From NCBI GenBank assembly GCA_964651495.1, contig CAZYWP010000077.1:1-15117 (forward strand): a stretch of DNA of 15,117 bases, written 5' to 3'. Positions 8,185 to 15,117 of the stretch are shown piece by piece. This DNA is from CAZNVB01 sp964651495. GTDB taxonomy: Bacteria > Acidobacteriota > Aminicenantia > Aminicenantales > UBA8522. Position 1 is the first letter of the stretch, and every line of letters starts with the position of its first letter. Below the pieces are notes generated by a model. The model saw only the letters and a program-made list of their open reading frames with translations, had not been told where the DNA came from and did no database searches. Made by a program: the position numbers and the translations under genes.

Positions 8185-9151
8185 GATTCCGCGGGAGGCG
8201 AGCCGGGATAAAATTATCGAAGTGACCATCGGCGCCACACCGGAGAAGGGAGGGACGAGGTCGAGGACCGTGACCATTGGAGGGAGCACGGCCTTGCCCT
8301 TCCATTTCTTCGAAGGCGCCTGCCCTCATCCTCCCGTCATCGCCATGGAAGTCTTCGACCAGGTCCCGGCCAGGTATCCGCCGCCGCTCCTCGACTTCTA
8401 TCAGGATGTCATCGGCAAGCCGGGCGAGATGGCCAGGAGATGCGTCGAGGAATTCGGGGCCGATCTGATCAGTGTCCGCCTGGATGGCACTCATCCGGAA
8501 AAGGGCAACAGGAACGTCGGGGACGCGGTCGATGTCGTCCGGCAGGTCCTCGAAAGCGTCAGCGTTCCCCTGATCATCTCCGGCCACAGCCATTTTGAGA
8601 AAAACAACGAGGTGATGAAAAAAGTCTGCGAGGTCACGGCGGGCGAAAACTGCCTGATCAACTATGTCGAAACCAACAACTACAAGACCATCGCCGCCTC
8701 CTGCCTGGCCTATCATCATTCCCTGGTGGCCCAAACGCCCATCGATGTCAACCTGGCCAAGCAGCTCAACATCCTTCTCTCCGACATGAGCTTTCCCGCC
8801 TCGAGAATCGTCATGGACCCCCTGACCGGGGCTCTGGGCTACGGCCTGGAATACACCTACTCCATCATGGAGAGGATCCGGAACGATGGGCTGGCCGGCG
8901 ACCGGATGCTGGCTTTTCCGATGCTCATCAACCCAGGGTATGAATGTTCGAAGGTCAAGGAATCCCGGGTTCGGGAGAGCGATTATCCCGGCTGGGGCGA
9001 CCTGAAGGCGCGGAACCCTTACTGGGAGATCGCCACGGCGATGAGCCTCCTGGTGGCCGGCGCCGAGCTCCTGATCATGCATCATCCTCGAGCGGTGGAA
9101 GTCGTCCGGGAGAATATCCTGGAAATGTCTGCCGGCGGGGACGGAGTCTGA
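8174..9151 (+). CDS. acsD: Corrinoid iron-sulfur protein small subunit (AcsD/CdhD)
   Basis: Small subunit of CoFeSP, which carries the methyl group on cobalt to AcsB. It is a TIM-barrel protein of 325 residues, close to the family length of about 320. Typical family stretches are the N-terminal KFEIPRE, FEGACPHPPVIAMEV, LISVRLDGTHPEKGNR and NYVETNNYKTIAA, and the C-terminal LLVAGAELLIMHHP. The start is GTG 8174 inside the end of cooC. AGAGAGG at 8161-8167 lies six bases upstream, and the translation then begins exactly where the family does. An ATG at 8129 in the same frame would add 15 residues read from cooC and is unlikely. It precedes its partner acsC with one base between them. Confidence 0.95.
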   Translation: MKFEIPREASRDKIIEVTIGATPEKGGTRSRTVTIGGSTALPFHFFEGACPHPPVIAMEVFDQVPARYPPPLLDFYQDVIGKPGEMARRCVEEFGADLISVRLDGTHPEKGNRNVGDAVDVVRQVLESVSVPLIISGHSHFEKNNEVMKKVCEVTAGENCLINYVETNNYKTIAASCLAYHHSLVAQTPIDVNLAKQLNILLSDMSFPASRIVMDPLTGALGYGLEYTYSIMERIRNDGLAGDRMLAFPMLINPGYECSKVKESRVRESDYPGWGDLKARNPYWEIATAMSLLVAGAELLIMHHPRAVEVVRENILEMSAGGDGV

Positions 9152-9152
9152 G

Positions 9153-10490
9153 ATGGGCCTGTCCGGGTTGGATATCTTCAAGCTGCTCCCCAGGACAAAT
9201 TGCGGGGATTGCGGCGTCCCGACCTGCATGGCCTTTGCCATGAAACTCGCCCAAAAGAAAGCGGAGCTCGGCGAATGTCTCCATGCTTCCGAGGAGGCCA
9301 AAGCCGTGTTGGGAGCGTCGAGCGAGCCGCCGATCCGTCTGGTGAAAATCGGCGGCGCCCATCCGCTGGAAGTGGGAGAAGAGACCGTCCTCTTCCGGCA
9401 TGAAAAGACCTTCTTCCACCAGCCTGGGATCGCCGTTCCACTCAGGACATCTGAAGATGAACCCGTGCTCCTGCAGAGTATTCGGGAAATCGAAAATTAC
9501 AGCGTGGAAAGGGTCGGCAAAGAGCTCAAGATCGATCTCTTCTTTATTTCCCATGACTCCGGGAACAGGGAGGCTTTCCTGCGCTGCCTGCAGATGGCCA
9601 AAGAAAATTCGTCTAAGGGCATCATTCTTGATTGCGGGGACCGCGATGCCCTCAGACAGGGGCTCGACCTTCTCAAGGATGACCGGCCGGCGATTCTTCT
9701 CCGAGAAGCAGTCACGGATAAGGATATCGAGCTGGCCATGGCCTATCAGGCCACCCTCATCCTGACGGCCCCTTTTTTAGAGGACCTGGCCGCTCAAGCG
9801 GAGAAGGCCAGGGCTTCAGGAATAAAGAACCTCATCCTCAACCTCTCTTCCGGAAATCTCGGCCGGATACTCCAGGAGAACACAATCGTGAGGAGGAGCG
9901 CTCTCAGGACCAGCTTCAAGCCCTTCGGCTATCCTCTTTTGACTTTTATCCGCGCCGCTGACGCTTTTGACCTGATGGCCAAAGCGGCCGTGCTCGTCTG
10001 CAAATACTCGTCCATCATCGTTCTTCCTGATTATAATAAGGCTCTGCTCTACACTCTATTTACGCTTCGCCAGAATATCTACACCGACCCGCAAAAGCCC
10101 ATCCAGATGGAGGCTCAGGTTTATCCCATCGGAGAGCCGACACCGGATTCGCCCGTTTTTGTGACGACCAATTTTTCCCTGACCTATTTCATGGTCTCCG
10201 GGGAGATTGAAAACTCGGGGACATCGGCCCATCTCGTTGTCTGCGACACGGAAGGCCAGTCGGTCCTGACCGCCTGGGCGGCAGGGAAGTTTGTGCCGGA
10301 AAAGATCGCCAAATTCATCAAGGACTGGAAACTCGAAGACCGGGTCAGGACCAGGAAGATCGTAATTCCAGGCTATGTGTCTCAGATCAGTGGAGAGCTC
10401 GAAGAAAAGCTTCCGGGCTGGCAGGTCGTCGTCGGTCCCCAGGAAGCTTCGGACATCCCGGCTTTTGTCAAGGCCGTGAACTTGACTTAG
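9153..10490 (+). CDS. acsC: Corrinoid iron-sulfur protein large subunit (AcsC/CdhE)
   Basis: Large subunit of CoFeSP. The N-terminal domain holds a low-potential 4Fe-4S cluster that keeps cobalt reduced: Cys17, Cys20, Cys25 and Cys42 (NCGDCGVPTC ... GEC). A TIM barrel follows, then a C-terminal corrinoid-binding domain with TTNFSLTYFMVSGEIE near residue 340. At 445 residues it is full length. The start at ATG 9153 follows the acsD stop by one base (TGA-G-ATG), the same arrangement as cooS/acsB, consistent with 1:1 subunits made by coupled translation. As methyl carrier it should serve AcsB and, by operon context, perhaps the methionine synthase-like protein at the head of the operon. Confidence 0.96.
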   Translation: MGLSGLDIFKLLPRTNCGDCGVPTCMAFAMKLAQKKAELGECLHASEEAKAVLGASSEPPIRLVKIGGAHPLEVGEETVLFRHEKTFFHQPGIAVPLRTSEDEPVLLQSIREIENYSVERVGKELKIDLFFISHDSGNREAFLRCLQMAKENSSKGIILDCGDRDALRQGLDLLKDDRPAILLREAVTDKDIELAMAYQATLILTAPFLEDLAAQAEKARASGIKNLILNLSSGNLGRILQENTIVRRSALRTSFKPFGYPLLTFIRAADAFDLMAKAAVLVCKYSSIIVLPDYNKALLYTLFTLRQNIYTDPQKPIQMEAQVYPIGEPTPDSPVFVTTNFSLTYFMVSGEIENSGTSAHLVVCDTEGQSVLTAWAAGKFVPEKIAKFIKDWKLEDRVRTRKIVIPGYVSQISGELEEKLPGWQVVVGPQEASDIPAFVKAVNLT

Positions 10491-10502
10491 AGAGGCCGCT
10501 CG

Positions 10503-12416
10503 ATGAAGGATCGCTTGACCATCCAATTTCTTCCCTTCGAGACCACCGTCCAAGTCGGCGCCGGGACAAATCTCCTGGATGCAGTCCTTGAAGCCGGCCT
10601 CCCTCTCAAATCGACCTGCGGCGGAAAAGGAACCTGCGGCGACTGCCTGGTACGGATCATCGGCGGAGAATACAGAGCCCGGCCTTCGGCGGTTCTCCCG
10701 GAAGGCCTTTCCTCTCAAGGATACAACCTTGCCTGTCAGACAGAAGTCCGGGGCGATCTCCGGGTCGAGCTTCCCCAATTCGAGGAGCTCCTGCTTCCTC
10801 GCGCGCCGGATCTTGCCCTTTTTCCGTCGAAGAAGCGGAAAATCTCCGGAGTTTTCGAGGTCAACCCCGGGATCAGGAAATTCCCGCTGACCATTCCGGC
10901 GGCCACCCTGAAAGACAACTCCAGCGACCTGAAAAGGCTCGAAGCGGAGCTCAAAAACAAGGAAGGAATCGAAAAGGCGGGCTGCGAATACTCTGTCCTG
11001 AGGAAATTGGCCCGGGTGGTGCGGGAGAAAGAGGGGAGGGTCACCGCTATTCTCATGAGGTCCGGAGAGTCGTGGACGATCATCGATCTCGAGGCGGGAT
11101 GGCCTGAGAGGAGGGTTTGCGGCCTCGCCTGCGATGTCGGGACGACAACCGTCTCCTGCTTTCTGGTTGATTGTGAAATCGGAGAAATTTTAGCCGCCGC
11201 CTCGGGCTTCAACCGGCAGATCAAGTGCGGGGAAGACATTATCTCCAGGATCAACTATGCTCAAAAGCCCAACCGTCTTCAGGAACTCCAGGAGCTTGTC
11301 ATCGCCACGATCAATACTCTGATCAAAAAAGCCCTCGAATCGGCGGGCCTTGGAAGCGAGGATGTCTACTTGGCCTCTCTTTCAGGGAATACGACGATGA
11401 CCCATCTCCTTCTCGGCCTTGAACCACGCTATATCCGGGAGGAGCCCTACACTCCCACGCTCAGCCAGGCGCCGGTTATGCCGGCCCGCGACCTGGGACT
11501 CAGGATGAATCCCGAAGGCAGAGTCTTTTTTGCTCCCGCCGTGGGAAGCTATGTCGGCGGCGATATCACGGCCGGCCTTCTGGCCACGCCCGTTCTTCGC
11601 TCCTCCCAAAAAATCTCTTTGTTCATCGACGCGGGCACGAACGGCGAGCTGGTCGTGGGAAACAAAGACTGGCTCGTGACCTGCGCCTGTTCGGCCGGCC
11701 CGGCTTTCGAGGGGAGCGGCACCAAATGCGGGCTGCCTGCCGTCACCGGAGCCATCGAAAAAATCAGGTTTCAGGATGATGGGAAGCTGAGCTATGAGGT
11801 GATCGACGGGGGGGCGCCCAAAGGTCTCTGCGGCTCGGGCCTGGTTGACCTTCTGGCCGGGCTCTTTGTCCACGGCTACATCAACCGGCAGGGGAAATTC
11901 AACGAACAGAATGCCGGGGCCAGGCTCTGGCGGAGCGGCCGGGATATCGGGTTCCTGGTCGAAGAAGCCGGAAAAAGCTACTGGGGCAAAGATATCGTCA
12001 TTACCGAGAGGGACATCGCCAGCCTGATCAGGACCAAAGGAGCCATCTTCTCGGCCTGCGCCCTATTGCTGAGGAATATCGGGTCGAACTTTGAGGCCAT
12101 CGATTCCATCTTCATCGCCGGGGGTTTCGGGAGTCGCCTCGATGTCGAGAGCGCCGTCCGAATCGGACTTCTCCCGGATGTCCCAAGGGCCAAATTTCAC
12201 TATCTCGGAAATACTTCCCTTTGGGGCGCTTCGCTCCTTCTCCTCTCGGAGAAAAATCGAAAGCTGGTCAGGGCGATTGCCCGGAAGATGACGTATATCG
12301 AGCTCAACGCCGAGCCCGGGTACATGAATGAATACACGGGATCGCTGTTCCTGCCTCACACCGACATCAACCTTTTTCCATCGGTCAAGAAGGTGATGTC
12401 ATTTCGCGCTTTTTGA
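10503..12416 (+). CDS. acsV: Corrinoid activation/regeneration protein AcsV (RACo-type, ferredoxin plus ASKHA ATPase)
   Basis: Uses ATP to push an electron uphill onto Co(II)-CoFeSP, returning it to active Co(I). The N-terminal plant-type ferredoxin domain (about 1-95) has Cys39, Cys45, Cys48 and Cys78 for a 2Fe-2S cluster (CGGKGTCGDC ... LACQT). A linker and middle domain follow to about 200. The C-terminal ASKHA-fold ATPase shows CDVGTTTVS (210-218), SGNTTMTH (294-301), FIDAGTNGE (374-382) and the adenosine motif FIAGGFGSRLDVESA. The 637-residue length fits RACo/AcsV. It starts 12 bases after the acsC stop with AGAGG as ribosome site, and it is the last gene of the operon. The next gene is convergent. 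Similar ASKHA-ferredoxin proteins serve other corrinoid methyltransferases, but context favours CoFeSP. Confidence 0.94.
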   Translation: MKDRLTIQFLPFETTVQVGAGTNLLDAVLEAGLPLKSTCGGKGTCGDCLVRIIGGEYRARPSAVLPEGLSSQGYNLACQTEVRGDLRVELPQFEELLLPRAPDLALFPSKKRKISGVFEVNPGIRKFPLTIPAATLKDNSSDLKRLEAELKNKEGIEKAGCEYSVLRKLARVVREKEGRVTAILMRSGESWTIIDLEAGWPERRVCGLACDVGTTTVSCFLVDCEIGEILAAASGFNRQIKCGEDIISRINYAQKPNRLQELQELVIATINTLIKKALESAGLGSEDVYLASLSGNTTMTHLLLGLEPRYIREEPYTPTLSQAPVMPARDLGLRMNPEGRVFFAPAVGSYVGGDITAGLLATPVLRSSQKISLFIDAGTNGELVVGNKDWLVTCACSAGPAFEGSGTKCGLPAVTGAIEKIRFQDDGKLSYEVIDGGAPKGLCGSGLVDLLAGLFVHGYINRQGKFNEQNAGARLWRSGRDIGFLVEEAGKSYWGKDIVITERDIASLIRTKGAIFSACALLLRNIGSNFEAIDSIFIAGGFGSRLDVESAVRIGLLPDVPRAKFHYLGNTSLWGASLLLLSEKNRKLVRAIARKMTYIELNAEPGYMNEYTGSLFLPHTDINLFPSVKKVMSFRAF

Positions 12417-12502
12417 ATTACCCGGCGATGGGACAGATGTTGTTTTGTGGCCTAAAATAACGTGGCCAGCCCGCGAGGTTCCCAGCTCTGAATTCCGCTT
12501 GT

Positions 12503-13788
12503 TTAATACACGCTGCTATAGTAGCTCTCGGACCCGAAACGGGGGTTGACGACATTGCTGTAAATGGAGCCGAAGGTGTAGCTCAGCCCGACGGAAAAGT
12601 AATATTCGTACGACGTGGCCAATTGTTTGCGCATCAGGAGAATATCTTCGTACGAGGCGCCCATCTTGGGCAGGGAGAGTTGGTCATGAATCCTGGAGCC
12701 GCCGCCGTATAGATCGAACGACAGTCCTTTGAACAGCCGCAAAGAAATTTCAGCGTAGAGATTGACATGATATTTGCTGAAATCGTGAAAATAATGAGAC
12801 CCCTCGATTGAAGTGCTGATCGTTCCCCATTTTTCTTTCAGTTCGAGCGTTGCCGACAACGCTTCGCTCCAGAGGTTTCTTTCATTTTCAGGTAAATGGT
12901 CTCTTCTGTGTATTTGATAGCGCTGAAGTTCAGCCGGTAAAGGAACCGCAGTTGTCTCCGGGTTGACTCGGAGTAGGGGAAGAGGTTGAACTCGACGGCC
13001 GGGGCCGGGTTGACGGCAAACTGAATGTTCGAGTAGCTCGAAGAGGTGAGAGAAAGATAGGCGCCGGCCGACCAATGTTCATTCAGGCTTTTCACGGCCA
13101 GCCCATTGAATCTCTGAGTGCTCAAGGTGCTCTCTAGACTTTCCCCCTCGATGTCGAACTTGTTAAAATAATGGCTGGCCGAGACGCTGGTGCGGATTTT
13201 CAGCTCCGGGGTGACGCGGTTGGCCGATAAGCTGCCGTAGAAATAATTATAGAAAATCGATTTTTGCCCGTTGAAAAAGCCTCGGCCGCTCAGGCTGAAT
13301 ACCCAGAAATTCCACTTATCGATGACGGAAGTCGGCTTGACCTGGTCCAGGAGGCTGATGGCGATTCTCCTGGAGATGGGGGTTTTGGCCACGTAGCGCA
13401 TCAGGCCGACCTTCAGCGTTTGGACCAGGCCCTTGCGGATTTCATCATCGGTGTCGGTCTTGTTGGAATAGTACTTGAGCATGTCATCCTGGCCCAAACA
13501 GTCCAGTTGTCCCATGAACGTCAGGGTATATTCCCGTCCGCCACTTCCCGTGGCCTGGATGGTGATGAGAACGTGGACCTGGGCTTCTTTCCGGTCCCTC
13601 ACGTAATTGACAAAAGTGATTTCCGTCTTGATGTACTCGAGATCGCACCTGTCGCAATCGATATAGACCTTGGGAGCGGTCTTTTTCAGCTCTTCGATAT
13701 CGACCTGTTGGCCCTGGCCAAAAGACAGAGGCGCCAAAGCCAGACAGAGGAGGATAAATACCCATGACGCCAGTCTATTTGTTTTCAT
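12503..13788 (-). CDS. Secreted, probable outer-membrane beta-barrel protein, split by a one-base frameshift
   Basis: Function unknown. From ATG 13788 (AGGGAG five bases upstream) the frame runs 316 residues to a stop at 12838, but recognisable sequence continues in another frame to 12503. Homology-like continuity is lost after MKE at about 12877 and resumes as LWSEALSATL. One extra base in the A-run read at 12878-12876 (minus strand) would restore a single 428-residue protein, and 1286 + 1 is exactly 429 codons. Residues 1-25 are a signal peptide. A globular N-terminal part with a DCDRCD Cys-x-x-Cys motif (45-48) is followed by many alternating aromatic/polar strands (FYNYFYGSLSANR, HWSAGAYLSLTSSS, YYFSVGLSYTFGSIY) and an aromatic C-terminus, typical of outer-membrane barrels. 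The break may be a sequencing error, a real mutation or, less likely, programmed slippage. Confidence 0.72.
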
Positions 13789-13855
13789 GAGGACTCCCTC
13801 TCTTTTTGCGGCCGGATTCCTTCCGTTTAATTTACTTAAAGCTGCGCTCTTAATG

Positions 13856-13875
13856 CCCCGCGGCTTGCCGCGGGG
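13856..13875. repeat. Perfect 9-bp-stem palindrome, REP-like
   Basis: CCCCGCGGC, then TT, then GCCGCGGGG: a perfect hairpin between the two leftward genes. Neither strand has a T-tract after it, so it is not a typical intrinsic terminator. GC-rich hairpins of this type are often repetitive extragenic palindromes, but no second copy is in this window. It could stabilise the 3' end of the upstream lipoprotein mRNA. Confidence 0.5.
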
Positions 13876-13942
13876 ATAGTTTACTCTGTTATGCCCACTT
13901 GGGAATTAGGCGGCATGCATTAGCGGGATAAAAGAAAATAAC

Positions 13943-14815
13943 TTAAGATATGGATCGGAGCTCCGCAGGCTGGCGGCTTTCCCCTGATCCCAGCTTAACA
14001 GTGGCCCAGATCTTTAGGTCCTCCGGCATCTGAGGCATCCCTCCGCCCATCCGACCCATGCCTCCCCGGCCCATCCCTCCGCCCATCGGGGGCATGCCGC
14101 CGGTGCCGGGCATCCTGCCGGGACGGCGGGACATGCTGTTGAAGTCAAATTTGCCCGTCTCAAACCCGACGCCGATGGTCTTCCCCGGCTCCGCGCCGAC
14201 GGCGATGGGGTTTTCATCCGACTGGACGAGCGGGATCTTGAGCTCATAGACAAGGCCTCCCCTGGACGGCAGGGCTTTGATCTCGATTCCTTTGGCCTCG
14301 GCGACCTCCATTTTTTCCGGCTCTTCATTTTCCGACCGGATGATCTCGAGCTCGTTCAAATTCTCTTCGCCCGGTCTCTTAGAGTCGGGCTCTTCTTCCT
14401 CCTCTCCAAAATCGCCCCTCGGCATCGGCCGCTCATCCGGGGGCAAGCCAAGCGGGAACTTGATACCGAGCGTTTTCTTTTTTCCCCCTTTGGGGTCGAA
14501 CCAGACCGTCAAGCCCGACCTCATGATCTGGCCTCGTCTGGAGTTGTCTTCAGCCCTGAGACAGACATAAAAGTATTCCTGATCGTTCAAGAAACCGAGG
14601 GTCACCCCCTCGTTCTTGACGATGAAAAGGTTCCCGGCCCAATCATCCGACCTGCCGTCGATGGCGACCTGTCGTTCGGGGGTGCGGCTCTGGGTCATGA
14701 ATGTCTTGAATGAGCTGCAGGCGATGAGCCCCCACGCCAAAAAAATCAAAAGAAATGCCATCCCTGCCCTACGGATAGGAAAAGTTACTCTGAATTTGTT
14801 GGAGATGTTGATCAT
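13943..14815 (-). CDS. Lipoprotein with CBM9-like beta-sandwich and Gly/Met-rich segment
   Basis: No specific function recognised. Translation most likely starts at ATG 14815, giving 290 residues. GGAAAGGA lies eight bases upstream and a promoter lies at 14861-14889, so the longer frame from a TTG at 14878 would begin next to the -10 and is rejected. A hydrophobic segment ends in a LIAC lipobox (Cys33). Residues about 50-125 (VAIDGRSDDWAG ... GLTVWFDP) resemble family-9 carbohydrate-binding/DOMON-like beta-sandwiches. Residues about 135-174 form a strongly acidic linker (GDFGEEEEEPD). More strands follow (GGLVYELKIPL), then a Gly/Met/Pro/Arg-rich stretch at about 231-264 (GGMGRMGGGMPQM) before a last strand. 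The protein is probably anchored in the envelope. It is followed by the frameshifted barrel gene in the same direction, 154 bp away, so a shared envelope role is possible. Confidence 0.8.
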   Translation of the reverse strand: MINISNKFRVTFPIRRAGMAFLLIFLAWGLIACSSFKTFMTQSRTPERQVAIDGRSDDWAGNLFIVKNEGVTLGFLNDQEYFYVCLRAEDNSRRGQIMRSGLTVWFDPKGGKKKTLGIKFPLGLPPDERPMPRGDFGEEEEEPDSKRPGEENLNELEIIRSENEEPEKMEVAEAKGIEIKALPSRGGLVYELKIPLVQSDENPIAVGAEPGKTIGVGFETGKFDFNSMSRRPGRMPGTGGMPPMGGGMGRGGMGRMGGGMPQMPEDLKIWATVKLGSGESRQPAELRSIS

Positions 14816-14860
14816 TTTTAAAGTCCTTTCCAATGAGCGCGTAGTCTCAAAGCTCCTGTG

Positions 14861-14889
14861 ATCATATAAATTAGACAATTATTCAGCAA
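14861..14889 (-). promoter_or_regulatory. Sigma-70-like promoter of the lipoprotein gene
   Basis: On the minus strand, TTGCTG (14889-14884) and TATGAT (14866-14861) are separated by 17 bp. The -10 matches the consensus at five of six positions; the -35 is weak. Predicted transcription would begin near 14854, about 40 bases before the ATG at 14815. Confidence 0.45.
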
Positions 14890-14916
14890 AATTTATGCCA
14901 AAAGCGGTCAGGACAA

Positions 14917-14948
14917 AGCCGCCTGGAAAGCTGATCTAGCCGCCTGGA
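14917..14948. repeat. 11-bp direct repeat with 21-bp period
   Basis: AGCCGCCTGGA occurs at 14917-14927 and again at 14938-14948, start to start 21 bp, or two helical turns. The pair sits just upstream of the -35 of the lipoprotein promoter, where an activator could bind. It could be chance. Confidence 0.4.
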
Positions 14949-14949
14949 G

Positions 14950-14973
14950 ACCGTGTCCCCTGGCGGGGACGGT
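14950..14973. repeat. GC-rich hairpin
   Basis: GTCCCC (14955-14960) and GGGGAC (14965-14970) pair around a TGGC loop. ACC and GGT extend the stem across a 2-nt bulge. No T-tract follows on the plus strand. It may be a REP-like element or a terminator remnant of a gene outside the window. Confidence 0.35.
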
Positions 14974-15095
14974 TGTCTTGAAAAATAACTGAACCCGAGT
15001 GTCACCTTCTTATTGGAAGGGTCAACGCCGACACTTATCTTTTTTATAAAAATTGTCAAGGAGGGGATGCCCATGCTAACCTGATAGAGATAAAA

Positions 15096-15117
15096 ATGAT
15101 CGCCGTCGAGATTCCCG
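15096..15117 (+). CDS. Possible start of a rightward gene, cut by the window edge
   Basis: ATG at 15096 opens MIAVEIP before the sequence ends. Upstream, TTGTCA (15053-15058) and an extended -10-like TGCTAACCT (15074-15082) with 18-bp spacing could form a promoter. Seven codons are too few to identify a product. The beginning resembles that of some HAD-family soluble P-type ATPase-like proteins, but this is only a hint. Confidence 0.25.

Larger units (their letters stand above)
14816..15117. other. Right-edge non-coding region
   Basis: These roughly 300 bases hold the leftward promoter of the lipoprotein gene, an 11-bp direct repeat pair, a GC hairpin and a weak rightward promoter-like sequence just before the edge. 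A 63-codon leftward frame (14883-15074) lacks a recognisable product and overlaps these elements, so I do not call it a gene. Confidence 0.55.

Noticed and set aside
12417..12502. Terminator between the convergent acsV and barrel genes
   Set aside because: Only a weak TGGCC/GGCCA pairing and no T-tract on either strand.
14816..14878. 21-residue N-terminal extension of the lipoprotein
   Set aside because: It begins with TTG next to the predicted -10 and puts extra charged residues before a normal lipoprotein signal; ATG 14815 has a good ribosome site.
14883..15074. 63-codon leftward frame
   Set aside because: No recognisable product, and it overlaps a promoter, direct repeats and a hairpin.
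1..15117. CRISPR arrays, tRNA/rRNA genes, insertion sequences
   Set aside because: None seen; the only exact long repeat is the assembly duplication around the gap.

Overview
This window reads as a piece of a draft genome, probably metagenome-assembled, from an anaerobic Gram-negative-type (diderm) bacterium. It carries a complete bacterial CO dehydrogenase/acetyl-CoA synthase (CODH/ACS) operon, the carbonyl branch of the Wood-Ljungdahl pathway. Lipoprotein signals and an outer-membrane beta-barrel-like protein point to a diderm envelope. The gene style resembles Candidatus Aminicenantes / Acidobacteriota, but no marker gene is present, so that placement is a guess. The scaffold contains an artificial gap of exactly 100 N flanked by an exact 55-bp duplication, as expected from joining two contigs that share a k-mer end.

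Layout. Positions 1-1700 (minus strand) hold an exported D-aminoacylase-type amidohydrolase lipoprotein whose last codons run off the left edge. A 311-bp divergent spacer (1701-2011) contains a nested inverted repeat. Positions 2012-12416 (plus strand) form one tightly packed operon: a short MetE-like core methionine synthase (broken only by the assembly gap), cooS/acsA, acsB, cooC, acsD, acsC and acsV. Positions 12503-13788 (minus) encode a secreted, probably outer-membrane beta-barrel protein split by a one-base frameshift. Positions 13943-14815 (minus) encode a lipoprotein with a CBM9-like beta-sandwich, an acidic linker and a Gly/Met-rich segment. The right edge has a promoter, direct repeats, a hairpin and perhaps the first codons of another gene.

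How the operon genes work together. CooS interconverts CO2 and CO at a Ni-Fe-S C-cluster. CooC is an ATPase that helps insert nickel. AcsB joins CO, a methyl group and CoA at its A-cluster. AcsC and AcsD form the corrinoid iron-sulfur protein (CoFeSP) that carries the methyl group. AcsV reductively reactivates oxidised Co(II)-CoFeSP. The first gene resembles the core methionine synthases that lack the folate-binding half of MetE and are thought to use a methyl-corrinoid protein as donor. Its place at the head of the operon suggests that methyl-CoFeSP feeds methionine synthesis as well as acetyl-CoA synthesis; if ACS runs in reverse, the methionine methyl group could come from acetyl-CoA. No acsE (methyl-THF:CoFeSP methyltransferase), folate-branch gene or ferredoxin partner is in the window. 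That metabolic link, and the absence of acsE, are the most interesting points here.
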